NCBI GenBank assembly: GCA_026898455.1
Contig: JAPKLW010000867.1
Location: 64,858 to 128,857, forward strand
DNA from: Plectranthus barbatus
Taxonomy: Eukaryota; Streptophyta; Magnoliopsida; Lamiales; Lamiaceae
Reading direction: 5' to 3'
Length of the DNA stretch: 64,000 bases
Shown here: positions 1 through 11,730 of the stretch, in pieces
Layout of the letters: each line of letters opens with the position of its first letter
How positions within the stretch are numbered: position 1 is the stretch's first letter
Notes under the pieces: model-generated
Databases searched by the model: none
What the model saw: only the letters and a program-made list of their open reading frames with translations
What the model was told of the DNA's origin: nothing
Program-made: the position numbers and the translations under genes

Positions 1-587
1 TTCATGACCGATTCAGCTGCCATCAAGTCATTGAGTAACTCGTTAAGAGTATACTCTTTCTTGTTCATGACAACATTCAGTCTAAAACTCTCAAAGGACT
101 TGGGTAGAGAGTTCAGTATGATATCGACCTTAGCCTCAGCGTCGATACCTCCACTATGCACTGTCAGTTCATCCATGAGGTGAGTCATGGTAACTACGTG
201 CTCTCTCACTGAGGTGCCATCAGTCATTTTCTTACTCACGATTTCTTTCATGAGATTGAACCTGACAGCTCTATCAGTTTCCCCATAGGTCGCCGTCAGA
301 CTTAACATGATGTCATAGGCATCCCTATGGTGCTGATGCTGCTGCTGCAAGACTTTCGACATAGTGGTCATCATGTAGCACTTGACTACGTTGTTCGACT
401 TATCCCACTTGTTATAAAAGTCTATATCCAGTTGACTGGATTAAGCAGTTGGCACTTCGGGACGAAGTACTTGCAGAACGAACATATGTTCTTCTGCAAT
501 CAGGAGGTATTAAAGATTGCATTTCCATTCCAGGAAGTTCAGACCAGTTAGAGTGTTTTGTGCGAGAATGTTGATCGCATTAGACAT
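1..587 (-). pseudogene. Ty1/copia gag, N-terminal part, decayed and cut by window edge
   Basis: The - strand translation from 587 begins MSNAINILAQNTLTGLNF, the usual start of copia gag proteins. The stretch near 1-300 reads as the gag region around REHVVTMTHLMDELTVHSGG and the following LNSLPKSFESF. The frame is broken early by a stop just after the start region (near 510), so the copy is dead. The start at 587 was chosen because it is the first in-frame ATG downstream of the leader and matches the family start. It belongs with the primer site at 2312-2327 and the LTR at 2330-3796, all on the - strand. The rest of gag-pol lies outside the window to the left. Confident on family, not on lineage. 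Confidence 0.8.
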
Positions 588-716
588 AGACATATCTGAG
601 ACAATAAAGAATCTTAAATAAGAACATACATGTTGAACTTCGAAAACAAATGCATTGAAAACCTTTTAATAAATCAAATACAAATGTTTTCCACTAATTG
701 CCCAAGAGTTCCCACC

Positions 717-1175
717 GCAAGCTACACTCGTAGACGTTTACGATGTCACCCTCAACCAGAACTGTGGGTTTTAAGCCCCAATCCATTTAATTTCACTACC
801 ATGTCAGGATGCTTTTGACACTAGAAATTAATAATTAGTGAAAACCATAGACCAAGCCATCTCTCAAGAACAGGGATGCAATTCTTGCATTATATTCTAA
901 GATGCTTCTAAGCAATTAACCACAAATTTAACTACGGCCAAAAGAGACAGTTTAGCATGGCAAATAACCATACCGCACAGCCCTTAAAGCTTTTGTTATC
1001 TATAATTTAAATCAATCCTAGAATACTTGTGAAAGAGGTCTACGCAAGCTACACTCGTAGACGTTTACGCAAAGCCCTCCCACTATTCACATGATTTAAA
1101 TTGTTTGTCTAGAAATCCCAACAACCGTACCCATGCACCTCCGGGAACTAGCAAGCTACACTCGTAGACATTTAC
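717..1175. repeat. Three dispersed copies of a 25-bp repeat in the copia leader
   Basis: The sequence gcaagctacactcgtagacg followed by tttac occurs at 717-741 and 1044-1068. A one-base variant (gacatttac) occurs at 1151-1175. The spacing is 327 and 107 bp, so this is not a regular tandem array. The surrounding sequence is not repeated. Confidence 0.85.
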
Positions 1176-1737
1176 TAGAACGAGAGATACATTTACAGTC
1201 TAGGACCGCTTTGTGGAGGTCTATTGATTTTAATTAAAAAATCTGCTTAGTATTTTTCTTTTAAAAGGTTTCTTTATGCGCACACATAATTTCCTTGTTA
1301 TTATATTTTCCAAATTTTTGCATGTATTTAAACAAGCCAAAAATTCCCAAAATATAATCCAACAAAAGAAATTAATCACATAAGCATGCTTGGAAAGCTG
1401 TAAATAATAAAAGCGATAAATCATGCTTTTCCTATTATCTACACATGCTTAAATTGCGCACATAAATAAATCACATATCATACGAGGACAATTAAGGCAA
1501 ACAAAAATTCCTCGTGGCCCCAAAAATAGAAAATAATAGCTATCTATTACAAATTTGAATTTCGAATTAATTTGGATAGATCCAAATCTTTTCAAATCTT
1601 CCAAATCTTCAAGAGCCTTCAAATCTGGATACACCAAATCTTTTGGATTTTTAGGCCTTTGTGATCTGATGATTTGCCCTAACCCTAATGCAAACCCTAG
1701 GGTTTACACAGGATTGCACAAACCACAAAAAAAACAC

Positions 1738-2060
1738 AAGCCACCGCGACGGGACAGCAGCAGCCGACGACAGCCAAAGCCGCCGCCGACAGTCGCCAGG
1801 CCGCCGCCGCGCCCAGCGCCGCTGCGCGCGCTCGTGCGTGCGCGCGCACCGCGCACCCGCGGTTCCATTCGCGCACAACCCGCGTGCGCCTTGCTCCGCG
1901 CGCCCGCCGCCGTGTCCAGCCCTGCCGCCGGCCACCCGCGACGCACGCCCTCGCGTGCCGTCGCCCGCGCCGCCGCGGCTTGCTACCGCCATCTGCCGTG
2001 CACGCACGCGTGGCCTCCTGCCGCCGCCGTGCACCGCCATTCGTCGGTTCCTTCTTTGTT
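1738..2060. other. GC-rich island inside the copia leader
   Basis: About 320 bp dominated by gcc/cgc/gcg triplets, set sharply into AT-rich DNA on both sides. Just to its left are ccctaaccctaa and aaccctagggttt. All reading frames are open for long stretches only because stop codons need A/T. No protein family is recognisable. It could be an acquired host fragment or a structured leader RNA element. Confidence 0.6.
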
Positions 2061-2311
2061 CTTCGTCCTCGACCCGTCCAAATTAAATTTGAAAAATTAC
2101 AGAAAAACTATTCTAATTACAATTTTTCAAATCTACACTAATCACGGATTTCCTTGTGATTTTACAAAAACAATTCAGCCCTACACGGATAAACCACCGT
2201 GGGCTGAATTAACGGGTTGCCACGAGGAACAAAAACCAAACATCCACAAAATAATAAATTCATACATGCATATCGAATTTAATTATGAACAACAGAGCCA
2301 TAAATCAGAAA

Positions 2312-2327
2312 CCTGGCTCTGATACCA
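2312..2327 (-). other. Primer-binding site (initiator tRNA-Met type)
   Basis: The - strand reads TGGTATCAGAGCCAGG, the standard plant LTR-retrotransposon primer site complementary to the 3' end of initiator tRNA-Met. It lies 2 bp inside the LTR end at 2330. This fixes the element's orientation as - strand. Confidence 0.9.
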
Positions 2328-2329
2328 AT

Positions 2330-3796
2330 TGTAGGGTTTTTCCGTGAGCCGAATCACCAAAACCAAACTGAACCGGATCAATTTATGGATATTGCACATA
2401 ATCAAAATTCACAAAACCCTAGCATGCTCCTATGAATTTAATACAAAGATTTGTGGATTGATGAATTACCATTATTCCGTCGAGTCTGATCCGATCTTTT
2501 GCGTTTGAATTCCAAATTCCAATTCAACCACGCAATTCCATTTTATCTGCGGAATCAGAAATTAGAACCCTAATTTCTTAAATAAAATTGAAAATAAAGA
2601 AAAGAAAGAAATAGGATTTCTGTTCTCCAGATCAGATCTTCAGGGCTGTGTCCCGGTGCTGGTCAGATCTACTACTGGTGAGGACTCCGTAGATCTGTGA
2701 CTTGAGCAAGACCAGAATCGAAATTCTCCTCCCTCTCTCTTTCAGGATCGGCGCCCCTCTCTCTCTCTCCTTAGTATTTCAACTGATTTGAATCTTATGA
2801 AAAAATGGCTTGGGTTTCAGAGAGTGAGAGGTCTATTTATGGACCTAGGGTTATAAAACCCTAGTGGGCTCCTGGGCTCAATTCAGCACACTTATTGGGC
2901 CAGACCTAGGACCTAATGCAAATAATAAAGTGGGCCTATAAATTAATTAATTCCCATGTCCACAACCCAGGACACAATTAATTAATTAATATTAATTCTT
3001 TTTCACCACAAAATTAATACTGAGCTACCCCTTTATTACCACGTTATGAGAACGGATTGCATTAATTGAGAATCCCCATATTTAAGGTTACCGGACATCC
3101 ATTAATTAATTGGAGCTTCTGACAAGCTCTAACTACAATTAATTAATATCTTATAATTCCTGAGTAGTACCACTCAAACCTTATCACTCGTGCCTGAACT
3201 TAATCAGCCTACAGGACTTTGGCACGATGAATGTTATTGAGCTCCTCAGGGAATATCCCCATCCTATTACTCGGATATGGTTACCTAAGTTCTGTCTCAG
3301 GCGGTACTACACGAACTGTTGTTACCCAAGATGCGGATATACGAGCACGTTACTTAGGCTCTCCACCATGGCAAGTCAAAGCAACAATCAACCCATGCAA
3401 ACCCCTGAACCTTCGTTAGGGTTTGGATTCAATCAATATAACGAGATCTTGTATTCGCTAATGTCAGACACACGAATACATCTCACTGCGGTCCATCAAT
3501 ACGCCACCTCTGCGTACCAGCATGTCAAGTAACCAAGACATACTACTTATCCCGACAATGCCGCAGCCATCCGGACAAACGTATCCTCATACGCTGTCTC
3601 TGTTGTGATCAGGTTTATGTCTCACTAGGTCAAGTGATCATACTGTCTTCTGCGATCTACAACACGTCGTATGATCATCCCTATCGGTGAGACAAGAGGA
3701 TACCATCGTTCATACATGTAAGATTGTTAACGGATAGGAGAAATAAACCGTTGTATACTCATTGTAATAAATGCTTTCAGTATACAAAACCCATCA
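2330..3796 (-). mobile_element. Copia LTR (5' LTR of the - strand element)
   Basis: The + strand begins tgtagggttttt and ends acccatca, so on the - strand the LTR runs TGATGGGT...CCCTACA with TG/CA ends, 1467 bp. A homologous copy in the opposite orientation occurs at 8502-9960 (same ends and internal blocks such as the ggtaccgcctgag and tgtattcg regions). The TATA-like ctctatttatgg on + (about 2830-2842) gives a - strand TATA followed by the transcript start region. The 5 bp to the right (catga, 3797-3801) would be one half of the target duplication; the other half is outside the window. Confidence 0.88.
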
Positions 3797-4912
3797 CATG
3801 AAACAACCGCGCTTCTCGCCTCCGGCAGGCCGACTCCGGCCGATTCAACTCCCAAGACCTATCACCATGAGTTTATGTACATGCTAGGACTTCAATGACA
3901 CGAAAAACATGCTTGAGAAAGCTTGAGAAAAGTTACCGGTGAAAATGGTAATTTAACTCCGGCAACAGCGTTCCGGTGGCGGGGGTGGTGGTTTCTTTAT
4001 ACCAAAATGCTCCCAACGTGTCGTCTTCAAGCTCAAATATCTCTTTCGATACTTGAAAAAATTGAGCATTCTCAAGCTCTGTGTAAACCTTGCAACGAGA
4101 GCTACGAGATGGTGGTGGCGGCTCAGTCGACGGTGATCTGCGGTGGCCGGAGATGGTGGTTAAATGGAGCAGTGATGGAGGTGGTGTTCGCGCAGTGTGT
4201 TGGTGTGTGCAGAAAATGGAAAAGGAAATGAAGTCAATTTCATACAAAAATTATTTTGTTGTTTCATGCCAATAATTCCACCGCCTCTCCCAAATGCACC
4301 GCCCTCCATTACCAATGAAAATTGTCCATTCTAAGTGCTACGTGTGAATTTCTTCGTTGTGAAGAAATTTTCCCACCACCTCATTTCGTGTATAATTTCC
4401 TCCGATAACTCATCCCTTCGAGTTTACAATTTGAATTGCATTCTCTCGATTAAACTTGCAATTATACGGAAAATGCTCCGATTAATAAAACCGTCTCGTT
4501 CATATTATTTTTTGAATTTTTGGAGATATAAATATCGTCCAATTTCTCAAAATTCAATAACTAATTAAACACCACACGGGTCTCAGAAATTATATCGATC
4601 ATTTCGTTTTCTTGCATATTTTAATTCCAAGCAATCCTTAGTTCGGTTTAAGAAATGAACATCCCGAGTGCAAGTTATGAATTTAAATGCGATATTATTA
4701 TTCTCAAATAATAATTTGATGCACTTGTTTTTATTTTGGAAATTGTGACTACACGGTCACTTACGTTTTCTCGAAACGAACTCATTGTATATTATTCTCG
4801 ATGGGTGTTTATTCTCGTCTCACAAGAAAATAAATAATAATCTGCAAAATAAATATTCATTTATTTAATTTAATTAAGCATTAAATAGCCTAATTAAATC
4901 CGGAATATTACA
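3797..4912 (-). mobile_element. Probable gypsy (Tekay/Del-like) LTR remnant
   Basis: The right end, read on the - strand, starts TGTAATATTCCGGATTTAAT and continues through a block with gagttcgtttcgagaaaacg, which is typical of plant chromovirus LTR starts as I recall them. The left end is not defined and may be truncated by the adjoining copia LTR. A 104-codon - strand frame at 3933-4247 lies inside; it matches nothing I recognise and is probably LTR or leader sequence. The right end abuts gypsy gag coding sequence directly at 4913-4916, so this copy inserted into, or replaced, the 5' half of the Tat-type element. Confidence 0.45.
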
Positions 4913-4915
4913 GGC

Positions 4916-6430
4916 GAACCCAGCAGGCCACCAGTATGCAGCCTGTGTCGTCGGGAGTGATCAATGTGGAGCTGGCCCATTTTGCCAAAGAAATGGAGAA
5001 AAACCAACGCTAGATGAAGGAAATGAACACCAGGGTCATGGAACTCCACGCCACAAACCACGAATTGCGAAAGGAGAACCATCATCTGTGCAAAGAGGTG
5101 GACACTATCAAGAGTTGCCCGATCATCGAGGAACCCGGTTCAACTGGCGCAAAGCAAACTGACCCGTGGAGGAATCTTGTGAGCGAGCTCAAAAGCGTGG
5201 TCGACATCGACCCTCCTCAAGGGGCGGATGCTGAACATACCACCTCGGGCGGAACAAGAACAAGGCCGACCATACAGCTCCTTAGCGATCAAGAAAGGAG
5301 ACCCGACCCGAGAAGTAAGTTTGAAAAGCGTCCAGAGGCTCGCATGTCTATGTTCGAATCACTATTGACCAAGATCCCGGGTGCTCTATTCCCAGATCCG
5401 ATGATCCCACATCACAACTACACTGACTCACCATTCACGCCGGACATCACTAACACAGATATCCCAGCGAAGTTCGCTCCCTCATTGTTCACGTTGTACG
5501 ATGGTACAACAGATCCCAAAGATCATGTTGCCCTCTACAAGCAAAAGATGTTGACCACCTCCGTGCCTGTGGATCTTTGCGTAGCTTGCATGTGTACAAG
5601 CTTCGGGTAAAGCCTTACCAGCCCGGCGCTCTAATGGTTTGTCAATCTACAAAAGAACTCCATCTCAACCTTCTCGGAGCTACACTACGCCTTTAGGAAG
5701 CAATACTCCAACTGTAGGCGTGTGGCTAAGCACCCTGGCACTCTCAACAGCATGCGCATCAGAAAAAGAGAGTCGTTGAGGTCATATGTTGGTAGGTTCA
5801 ATAGCAAGCTCGTGTTAATCCCCCACTGTCCTCCCCAAACCGGGGTCTATGCGTTCAAAAATGGCTTCGATGTTACGTCCAAGCTCTATTGCGACCTGAC
5901 CAGCCACTCATGCTACGACATGGACTCGGTGCTCGCCCAGGCATGGGCCAAAATCAATTAGAAAGTGGACGAACCGAACCGCATTGCTCGCATGAACGAA
6001 CAAAAGGTGGTTGAACTCGCTGAGGTGCAAAAGTGAGGCAGATTGAGGCCCAAGTCCTCGAGTTCGAGGTATGTAGATCGTAGGGACTATCGGAACAACC
6101 GACGATGTAGAAGGGATCATCTCTACAGTCAAACACTAAGGGTCGGTGAAGTAGCTTCCATTCTGTACAATCTGAGCATCGACCAGAACTACTTGGTCAA
6201 CAATGTCCTCAAAAACCTAGGTAATGCGGTAAACGGGCACAAGACAAAGGAATGCCAGACACTACGCCTGGTAGTCCTAAAACTACTAAAGAACAGATTC
6301 CTAACAAAATATTTAACAAACATAGGAAAGAACACTTGGACAAGAGGAAGACAGACGAATCAGCCTAAAAGTGCGAGCCTCAGAATAAATCACCTCAGCC
6401 AGAGCGGACAGTTCATATCATCATAGGCGG
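4916..6430 (+). pseudogene. Ty3/gypsy (Tat-like) gag, truncated and interrupted
   Basis: The frame opens at 4916 without a start codon, so the N-terminus is lost at the junction with the preceding LTR. A stop at about 5012 interrupts a coiled-coil-like segment (ELHATNHELRKENHHLCKEV). The part at 5350-5610 shows the gag signature PFTPDI...FAPSLFTLYDGTTDP and KDHVALYKQKM. The frame then shifts, and the retro-gag core continues at 5720-5960 (LRSYVGRFNSKLVLIP) and, in pieces, to about 6430. Several stops and frameshifts make it non-functional. It is followed by protease in the same element. Confidence 0.8.
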
Positions 6431-6437
6431 ATCAGAA

Positions 6438-6866
6438 GTGGGAGGGAAGTCGCGGTCAGCGGCAAAAAGAGCCCGGCAAGCCCTAAACCATGAGACTCAT
6501 AATACAAACTTCAAACAGGAACACAAAGCTATCGAATTTACATGTGATAACGCATCTGACCTCGTCCATCCTCATTGTGATGCACTTGTCATTTCTTTAT
6601 TGATATCCAACTGCCAAGTGAACAGGTTGCTCGTCAATAATGGCAGCTCGACAAACATATTGTTCCTACAAACTTTAAAAGAGATGCAAATCTCGACCAA
6701 CAAAATAGAGCCAGTCACCATGACATTGTACGACTTTAACGGTGACCAACAACAAATAGTAGGCGAGATTACCCTACCCATATACTGCGGAGGAATAAAC
6801 CTGGATATGAAATTCCAAGTAGTCGATACGGTCTCGGCTCACTATGCGATCCTAGGGCAACCCTAG
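6438..6866 (+). pseudogene. Gypsy aspartic protease domain (Tat-like)
   Basis: The frame contains HCDALVISLLISNCQVNRLLV followed by NNGSSTNILF. The retropepsin motif of this lineage normally has D-[GS]-S at this point; here the catalytic Asp is replaced by Asn (NNGSS). The C-terminal flap-like block LDMKFQVVDTVSAHYAILGQP ends at a stop where the family continues into the linker to RT. It lies between gag and RT of the same decayed element. Confidence 0.75.
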
Positions 6867-7139
6867 ATCCACGAACTTAAAGCAATCCCCTCCTCCTATC
6901 ACCGAGTCCTAAAAATCCCAACGCCCTGGGTAATCCAAACGATCCAGGGGAACAAAAAGCCTCAAAGGACTGCTAATACGTGAGTTTTAAGGCAGTATGC
7001 ACTCAGCAGCATGTAGAGCAAACAATTTCTATTGCTTGACCAGAATCGAAAGAGCTAGAGGAAATCATCATTGATGAGTCGGACCCGGCATGAACAACAT
7101 TTATTGGTTCAAAGCTCTCACCAAACGTCCGGAACTCCC

Positions 7140-8088
7140 TGATAAGCTTCCTCCGGTGCAAGACCCACATCTTTGCATGGTCACACCGCAATATGACGGG
7201 AATAGATCCCACAACAATCACGCATCGACTGCAAGTTGACCCCAACTGTAGGCCGGTCCAACAAAGAAGGCGGAAGTTCTCCGTAGAAAAGAACCAGGCC
7301 ATAAATGAAGAGGTCCAGAAGCTCATCAATATCAAATCGGTACGAGAAGTACATTATCCCATGTGGCTGGCAACCGTGGAGGTAGTAAAAAAGAAAATAG
7401 CAAGAACCGTGTGTGCATAGACTTTACGAACCTAAAAAAAGCCTGCCCTAAGGATCCCTATCCTCTGCCACATATTGATGCCATCGTCAGCGCAATTGTT
7501 GGCCATGAGCTCCTTAGCTTCATGGATGCATTTTCGGGGTACAACCAAATACAAATGCACCATGATGACCAGGATAAAACCGCACCCATAACCAGCCCAG
7601 GCATCTACTGCTATTAGGTAAAGCCATTCAGGTTGAAGAACTTTGGCTCAACCTACCAGCGCCTCGTCAACTCCATGTTCAAAGAAAAGATTAGCAAAAC
7701 TATGGAGGTTTACATCGATGATATGTTTGTCAAGTCTTTGAAATCCCGAGATCACGTAGCCCATCTCGAAAAAGTGTTCCAAACACTCGAGCGATATAAT
7801 ATGAAGTTGAACCCTGCCAAATGCTCGTTTGGGGTGTCTTCCGACAAGTTCTTAGGACATATAGTGACCCAAAGAGGGATAGAGGCATATCCCACTCAGA
7901 TCAGAGCCATTCAGAGTATCGAGCATTTGAAAATGCCCAAGGAAGTACAAAAGCTCACCGGTCATCTCGCCGCACTCAGTCGTTTCATCTCACGATATTC
8001 CAAGCGCACACATTCCTTCTTCAACATGCTAAAAAAGAGAAGCGCTTCGAATGGACAGACGAATGCGCAAAGGCACTTGAGTAGTTAA
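7140..8088 (+). pseudogene. Gypsy reverse transcriptase (Tat-like)
   Basis: Consecutive frames give the RT order: primer-grip entry VQQRRRKFSVEKNQAINEEV (about 7255-7315), VCIDFTNLKKACPKDPYPLP (about 7408-7470), LLSFMDAFSGYNQIQM (7510-7557), then after a stop at 7615 KPFRLKNFGSTYQRLVNSMF, MEVYIDDMFVKS (catalytic YIDD intact at 7711-7722), and FLGHIVTQRGIEA. At least three frameshifts or stops separate these blocks. It lies directly upstream of the RNase H domain. Confidence 0.88.
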
Positions 8089-8501
8089 AAGCTTACCTCG
8101 CCAGCCCGCCTTTGCTCTCGAAACTTATAGACAACAAAATTATGTTGTTGTATCTCTCCGTATCCGATCACGTCATAGGAGCAGTGCTAATACGAGAAGT
8201 CCAGGGAAAGCAACATTCAGTGCACTATGCTAGAAAATCCTTTTTAGACACTGAAAACCGCTATACGGCTCTCGAATTACTTGCGCTAGCACTCGTCAAT
8301 GCCATCCGAAAACTACACTCGCATTTCGAAGCGCATCCTATCAAAGTGATCACGGCCTACCCAATCCAAGTTGTGCTCTCAAAACCCGACCTCTCAAGCA
8401 AGCTAATCAAGTGGGCGGTGGGGGTCAGGGGCTATGGAATCCAGTACGAGCCTAGAACCGCCATCAAGTCACAAGTGCTAGCTGACTTCGTCGCTGATTT
8501 C
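8089..8501 (+). pseudogene. Gypsy RNase H domain, interrupted by solo LTR
   Basis: The frame at 8112-8504 includes LLYLSVSDHVIGAVLIREVQ, NRYTALELLALALVNAIRK and IKWAVGVRGYGIQYEPRT, the usual order of the gypsy RNase H domain. It ends QVLADFVADF at the insertion point of the LTR at 8502. The downstream continuation, a second RNase H domain, resumes at 9961. Apart from the LTR, this domain reads openly in one frame. Confidence 0.85.
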
Positions 8502-9965
8502 TGATGGGTTTTGTATACTGAAAGCATTTATTATAATGAGTATACAACGGTTTATTTCTCCTATCTGTCAAACAAACTTACATGCATGTAACAATGGTAT
8601 CCTCTTGTCTCACCGATAGGGACGATCATACGGCATGTAGTAGATCGCAGAAGACAGTATGATCACTTGACCTAGTGAGACATAAACATGATCATAGCCG
8701 AGACAGCGTATGAGGATACGTCTGTCTGGATGGCTGCGGCGTTGTCGGAATAAGTAGTCTGCCTTGGTTACTTGACATGCTGGTACGCAAGGGTGGCGTA
8801 TTGATGGACCGCAGTGAGATGTATTCGACTGTCTGACATCAGTGAATACAAGATCTCATTATTGATTGAGTCCAAACCTTAACAAAGGTTCAGGGGTTTG
8901 CACGAGTTGACTGTTGCTTTGACTTGCCATGGTGGAGAGCCTGAGTAATGTGCTCGTATATCCGTATCTTGGGTAACAACAGTTCGTGTAGTACCGCCTG
9001 AGACTGAACTTTGGTAACCATATCCGAGTAATAGGATGGGGACATTCCCTGAGGAGCTCAATGACATTCATCGTGCCAAAGTCCTGCAGGCTGATCAAGT
9101 TCAGGTACGAGTGATAAGGATTGAGTGGTACTACTCAGGAATAATAAGATATTAATTAATTGTAGATAGAGCTTGTCAGAAGCTCCGATTAATTAATGAA
9201 TGTCCGGTAACCTTAAATATGAGGATTCTCAATTAACGCAACCCGTTCTCATAACGTGGTAATAAAGGGGTAGGTCAGTATTAATTATGTGGTGAAAAAG
9301 AATTAATATTAATTAATTAATTGTGTCCTGGGTTGTGGACATGTGAATTAATTAATTTATAGGCCCACTTTAGTATTTGCATTAGGTCCAAGGACTGGCC
9401 CAATTAAATATGCTGAATTGAACCCAATAGCCCATTAGGGTTAAAACCCTCGGTCTATAAATAGACAGCACTCTCTCTCAAAACCCTAGCCACTTCATAA
9501 CATTCAAATCAGTTGAAACCCTAGGTTGAGAGAGAGAGTGGGCGACGGATCTAGTGCAGAGGGAGGAGAATTTCGATTCTGGCCTTGCACAACTACAGAT
9601 CTGTGGAGTCCTCACCAATAGCAGATTTGAACAGCATTGGGATACAACCCTGAAGATCTGATCTGGAGAACAGATATTTATTTCTTCCTTATTCTTTATT
9701 TTTTATTTTATCAAGAAATTAGGGTTCTAATTTTTGTTTCTATAGATTTAATCGAATCGTGTGGTTGAATTAAAGTTGGATATTCAAACGTGAAAGATCG
9801 GATCAGACTCTACGGAATTACGGTAATCTCTCAATCCACGAATCGAATTAAATTCATAGGAGCATTCTAGGTTTTTGTGAATTTTTAATTATATGCAATA
9901 TCCATAAATCGATCCGGTTCACATGGGTTTTTGTGATTCGGTTCGCTGAAAATCCCTACAATTTC
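8497..9965 (+). mobile_element. Solo copia LTR with 5-bp target-site duplication
   Basis: The LTR occupies 8502-9960 (1459 bp): it starts TGATGGGTTTTG and ends AATCCCTACA. It is flanked by the identical 5-bp atttc at 8497-8501 and 9961-9965. There is no internal region, so it arose by recombination between the two LTRs of a complete insertion. A TATA box (gtctataaatagac, about 9454-9467) shows + orientation. It is an inverted relative of the LTR at 2330-3796. Frames inside it (for example on the - strand at 8859-9098) are shared with that copy and are not genes. Confidence 0.95.
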
Positions 9966-10480
9966 TCCACCAACGTCCAGCTAAAAGCAGAGAACAAGGT
10001 TGCAGCGATGACACAAACCGAGTCGGACTCTGGCTTGTGGTCCTTAAAAATCGAGGGCACCAGCAATGTGCAAAGGAACGGAGCAGGGATAGCACTTACA
10101 GATCCCCAATGAGAAAGTTATGAATGAGCTATTCGACTTGACTTCCCAACTACCAAGAACGAGGCAGAGTACGAAGCACTCATCCAGCGGATGAGATTAG
10201 CCCAAGAACTAGGGGCTCGCAAGATACGTGTGAAAAGCGACTCCCAGCTAATCGTTAACCAACAGGATGGAACCTACATCATGAAAGAAGTCTGACTAAA
10301 GTCAAATCACACAATGGTCACGAAACTCAGAAGCAAGATAGACGAGTGAGACCTTAGGCACGTCCCACAAGAATCGAATGTTCGGGCAGATGCCCTGGCT
10401 AACTTGACAACCACCAGTGTGGCTCAAAAAATTGGCCGGTTCCCAAAATTTGGTTATCTTCACCTCCATTGCCACTCAAC
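9966..10480 (+). pseudogene. Second (archaeal-type-like) RNase H domain of the Tat-like element
   Basis: After the solo LTR the gypsy frame resumes. WSLKIEGTSNVQRNGAGIAL is followed, in another frame, by EAEYEALIQRMRLAQELGAR, IRVKSDSQLIVNQQDGTY and HVPQESNVRADALANLTT. These match the additional RNase H domain that is diagnostic for the Tat clade of Ty3/gypsy. Several stops are present. Two RNase H domains in series, before integrase, are the reason for calling the element Tat-like. Confidence 0.82.
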
Positions 10481-10599
10481 ATTAGATTGCACCGATTGAT
10501 TAGGGCATGTACGATTGGAGAACCCCTATAATCCAACAATCAGGGGAGTACACTCCCAGCAACAGAAACGAGACTGTCAGGATCGAGTGAACGGCCGCT

Positions 10600-11730
10600 T
10601 GATTTACACTAATCGAGAATAATTTGTACCGATGGTCATTCGGGGGACCCCTCCTGAAATGTATCGTGCCGCCCAAAACTAAGCGCACACTTGCGAAAAT
10701 ACATGAAGGCGACTGTGGCAACCGCGCCAGGGCTTGCTCCCTAACCCACAAAATGATCACGCCAGGTTTCTACTGGTCGACACAAAAGAAAGATGCTACC
10801 AATCACGTCAGACGGTGCGACAGTTGTCAGCGCTTTGAAGCATCAACGCACCAAAATGCTGAACCACCTGGCCATTCATGATATGGGGAATGGATTTGAT
10901 CGGAACTTTCCTAAAAGGAACGGGGCAAAAGTATCACATTCTCATAGTGACAGACTATTTCACTAAATAGGTTGAAGGCGAGGCATTGGGAAAAACCCTG
11001 GATCTGGAGGTTATTAAATTTCTATGGAAACACGTTCTCTGTCGCTTCGGAATACCCAAAGAGATACACATTGACAATGGACGACAATTTGCCATCAATA
11101 GGATGCAAATCCTTCTGCAACACCTACAAGATAAAACTTATGTTTTCAACACTACAGTATCTCGAGGCTAACGGATTAGCAGAATTAACAAATAAGACGG
11201 TGATAAACACCTTAAAGAAGAAACTAAACCCGCACGGATCAAGATGGGTAGAAGAATCGCCAGTGGTATTGTGGTCATACTGAACTACTCTGAGAACTGC
11301 CACCGGCACCACCCCCTTCTTCTTAGGTTACGGGGTCAAAGCAGTGGCACCCGTAGAAGTTACCATCCGTAGCCCACAGGTGGACCACACCGATGAGCAG
11401 TTAAACACTGAACGCCTCCAAGCCAACTTGGAACTCCTAGACGAAATAAGAGATGATGCCACATTGAGAACCTCTCAACGATGACGACAAGTCAAAAGGT
11501 TCTACAACAAAAAGCATAAGCTTTGAAATTTCCAAGAAGGAGACTTAGTACTAAGGAGAGTGTTTCTGAACACCAGAGAATCTGGTGTGGGAAAATTGGC
11601 CCCCAACTGGGAAAGTCCCTACAAAATCACTAAAGTTCTGGGACATGGGGCTTACATACTCGAGACCGCCGAGGGAAGAGAATTGCCCAACAGTTGTAAT
11701 GTAAAGGATTTGAAGAAATACTATAACTAG
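10600..11730 (+). pseudogene. Gypsy integrase (Tat-like), decayed
   Basis: The zinc-binding region is visible at about 10690-10850 (KIHEGDCGNRARA ... CDSCQRFEA). The catalytic core follows: IWGMDLIGTFLKGTGQKYH (first Asp, about 10880-10940), FGIPKEIHIDNGRQF (second Asp, about 11047-11090) and, in another frame, EANGLAELTNKTVINTLKKK (Glu, about 11162-11225). The C-terminal part is ERLQANLELLDEIRDDATLR and NWESPYKITKVLGHGAYIL, ending KDLKKYYN and a stop at 11730. Multiple frameshifts and stops are present. This is the 3' end of pol in the element. Confidence 0.85.

Larger units (their letters stand above)
588..2311 (-). other. Untranslated leader of the copia element
   Basis: About 1.7 kb separates the primer-binding site from the gag start, which is long for a copia leader. 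It holds three copies of a 25-bp repeat and a 300-bp very GC-rich block (both listed separately). The open frames over the GC-rich block on both strands are low-complexity Arg/Ala/Pro and look like compositional artefacts, not genes. Confidence 0.6.

Noticed and set aside
717..1175. Three 25-bp repeats as a CRISPR-like array
   Set aside because: Only three copies, spacers of about 300 and 80 bp, in a plant retrotransposon leader.
1555..2322. 255-codon + strand open frame (and overlapping - strand frames)
   Set aside because: Covers the GC-rich leader of the copia element; openness comes from lack of A/T, the product is low-complexity Arg/Ala/Pro, and no start context or family supports it.
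3227..3532. 101-codon open frame, and its - strand counterpart at 8859-9098
   Set aside because: Both lie in the same place of the copia LTR in its two copies; LTR sequence, not a gene.
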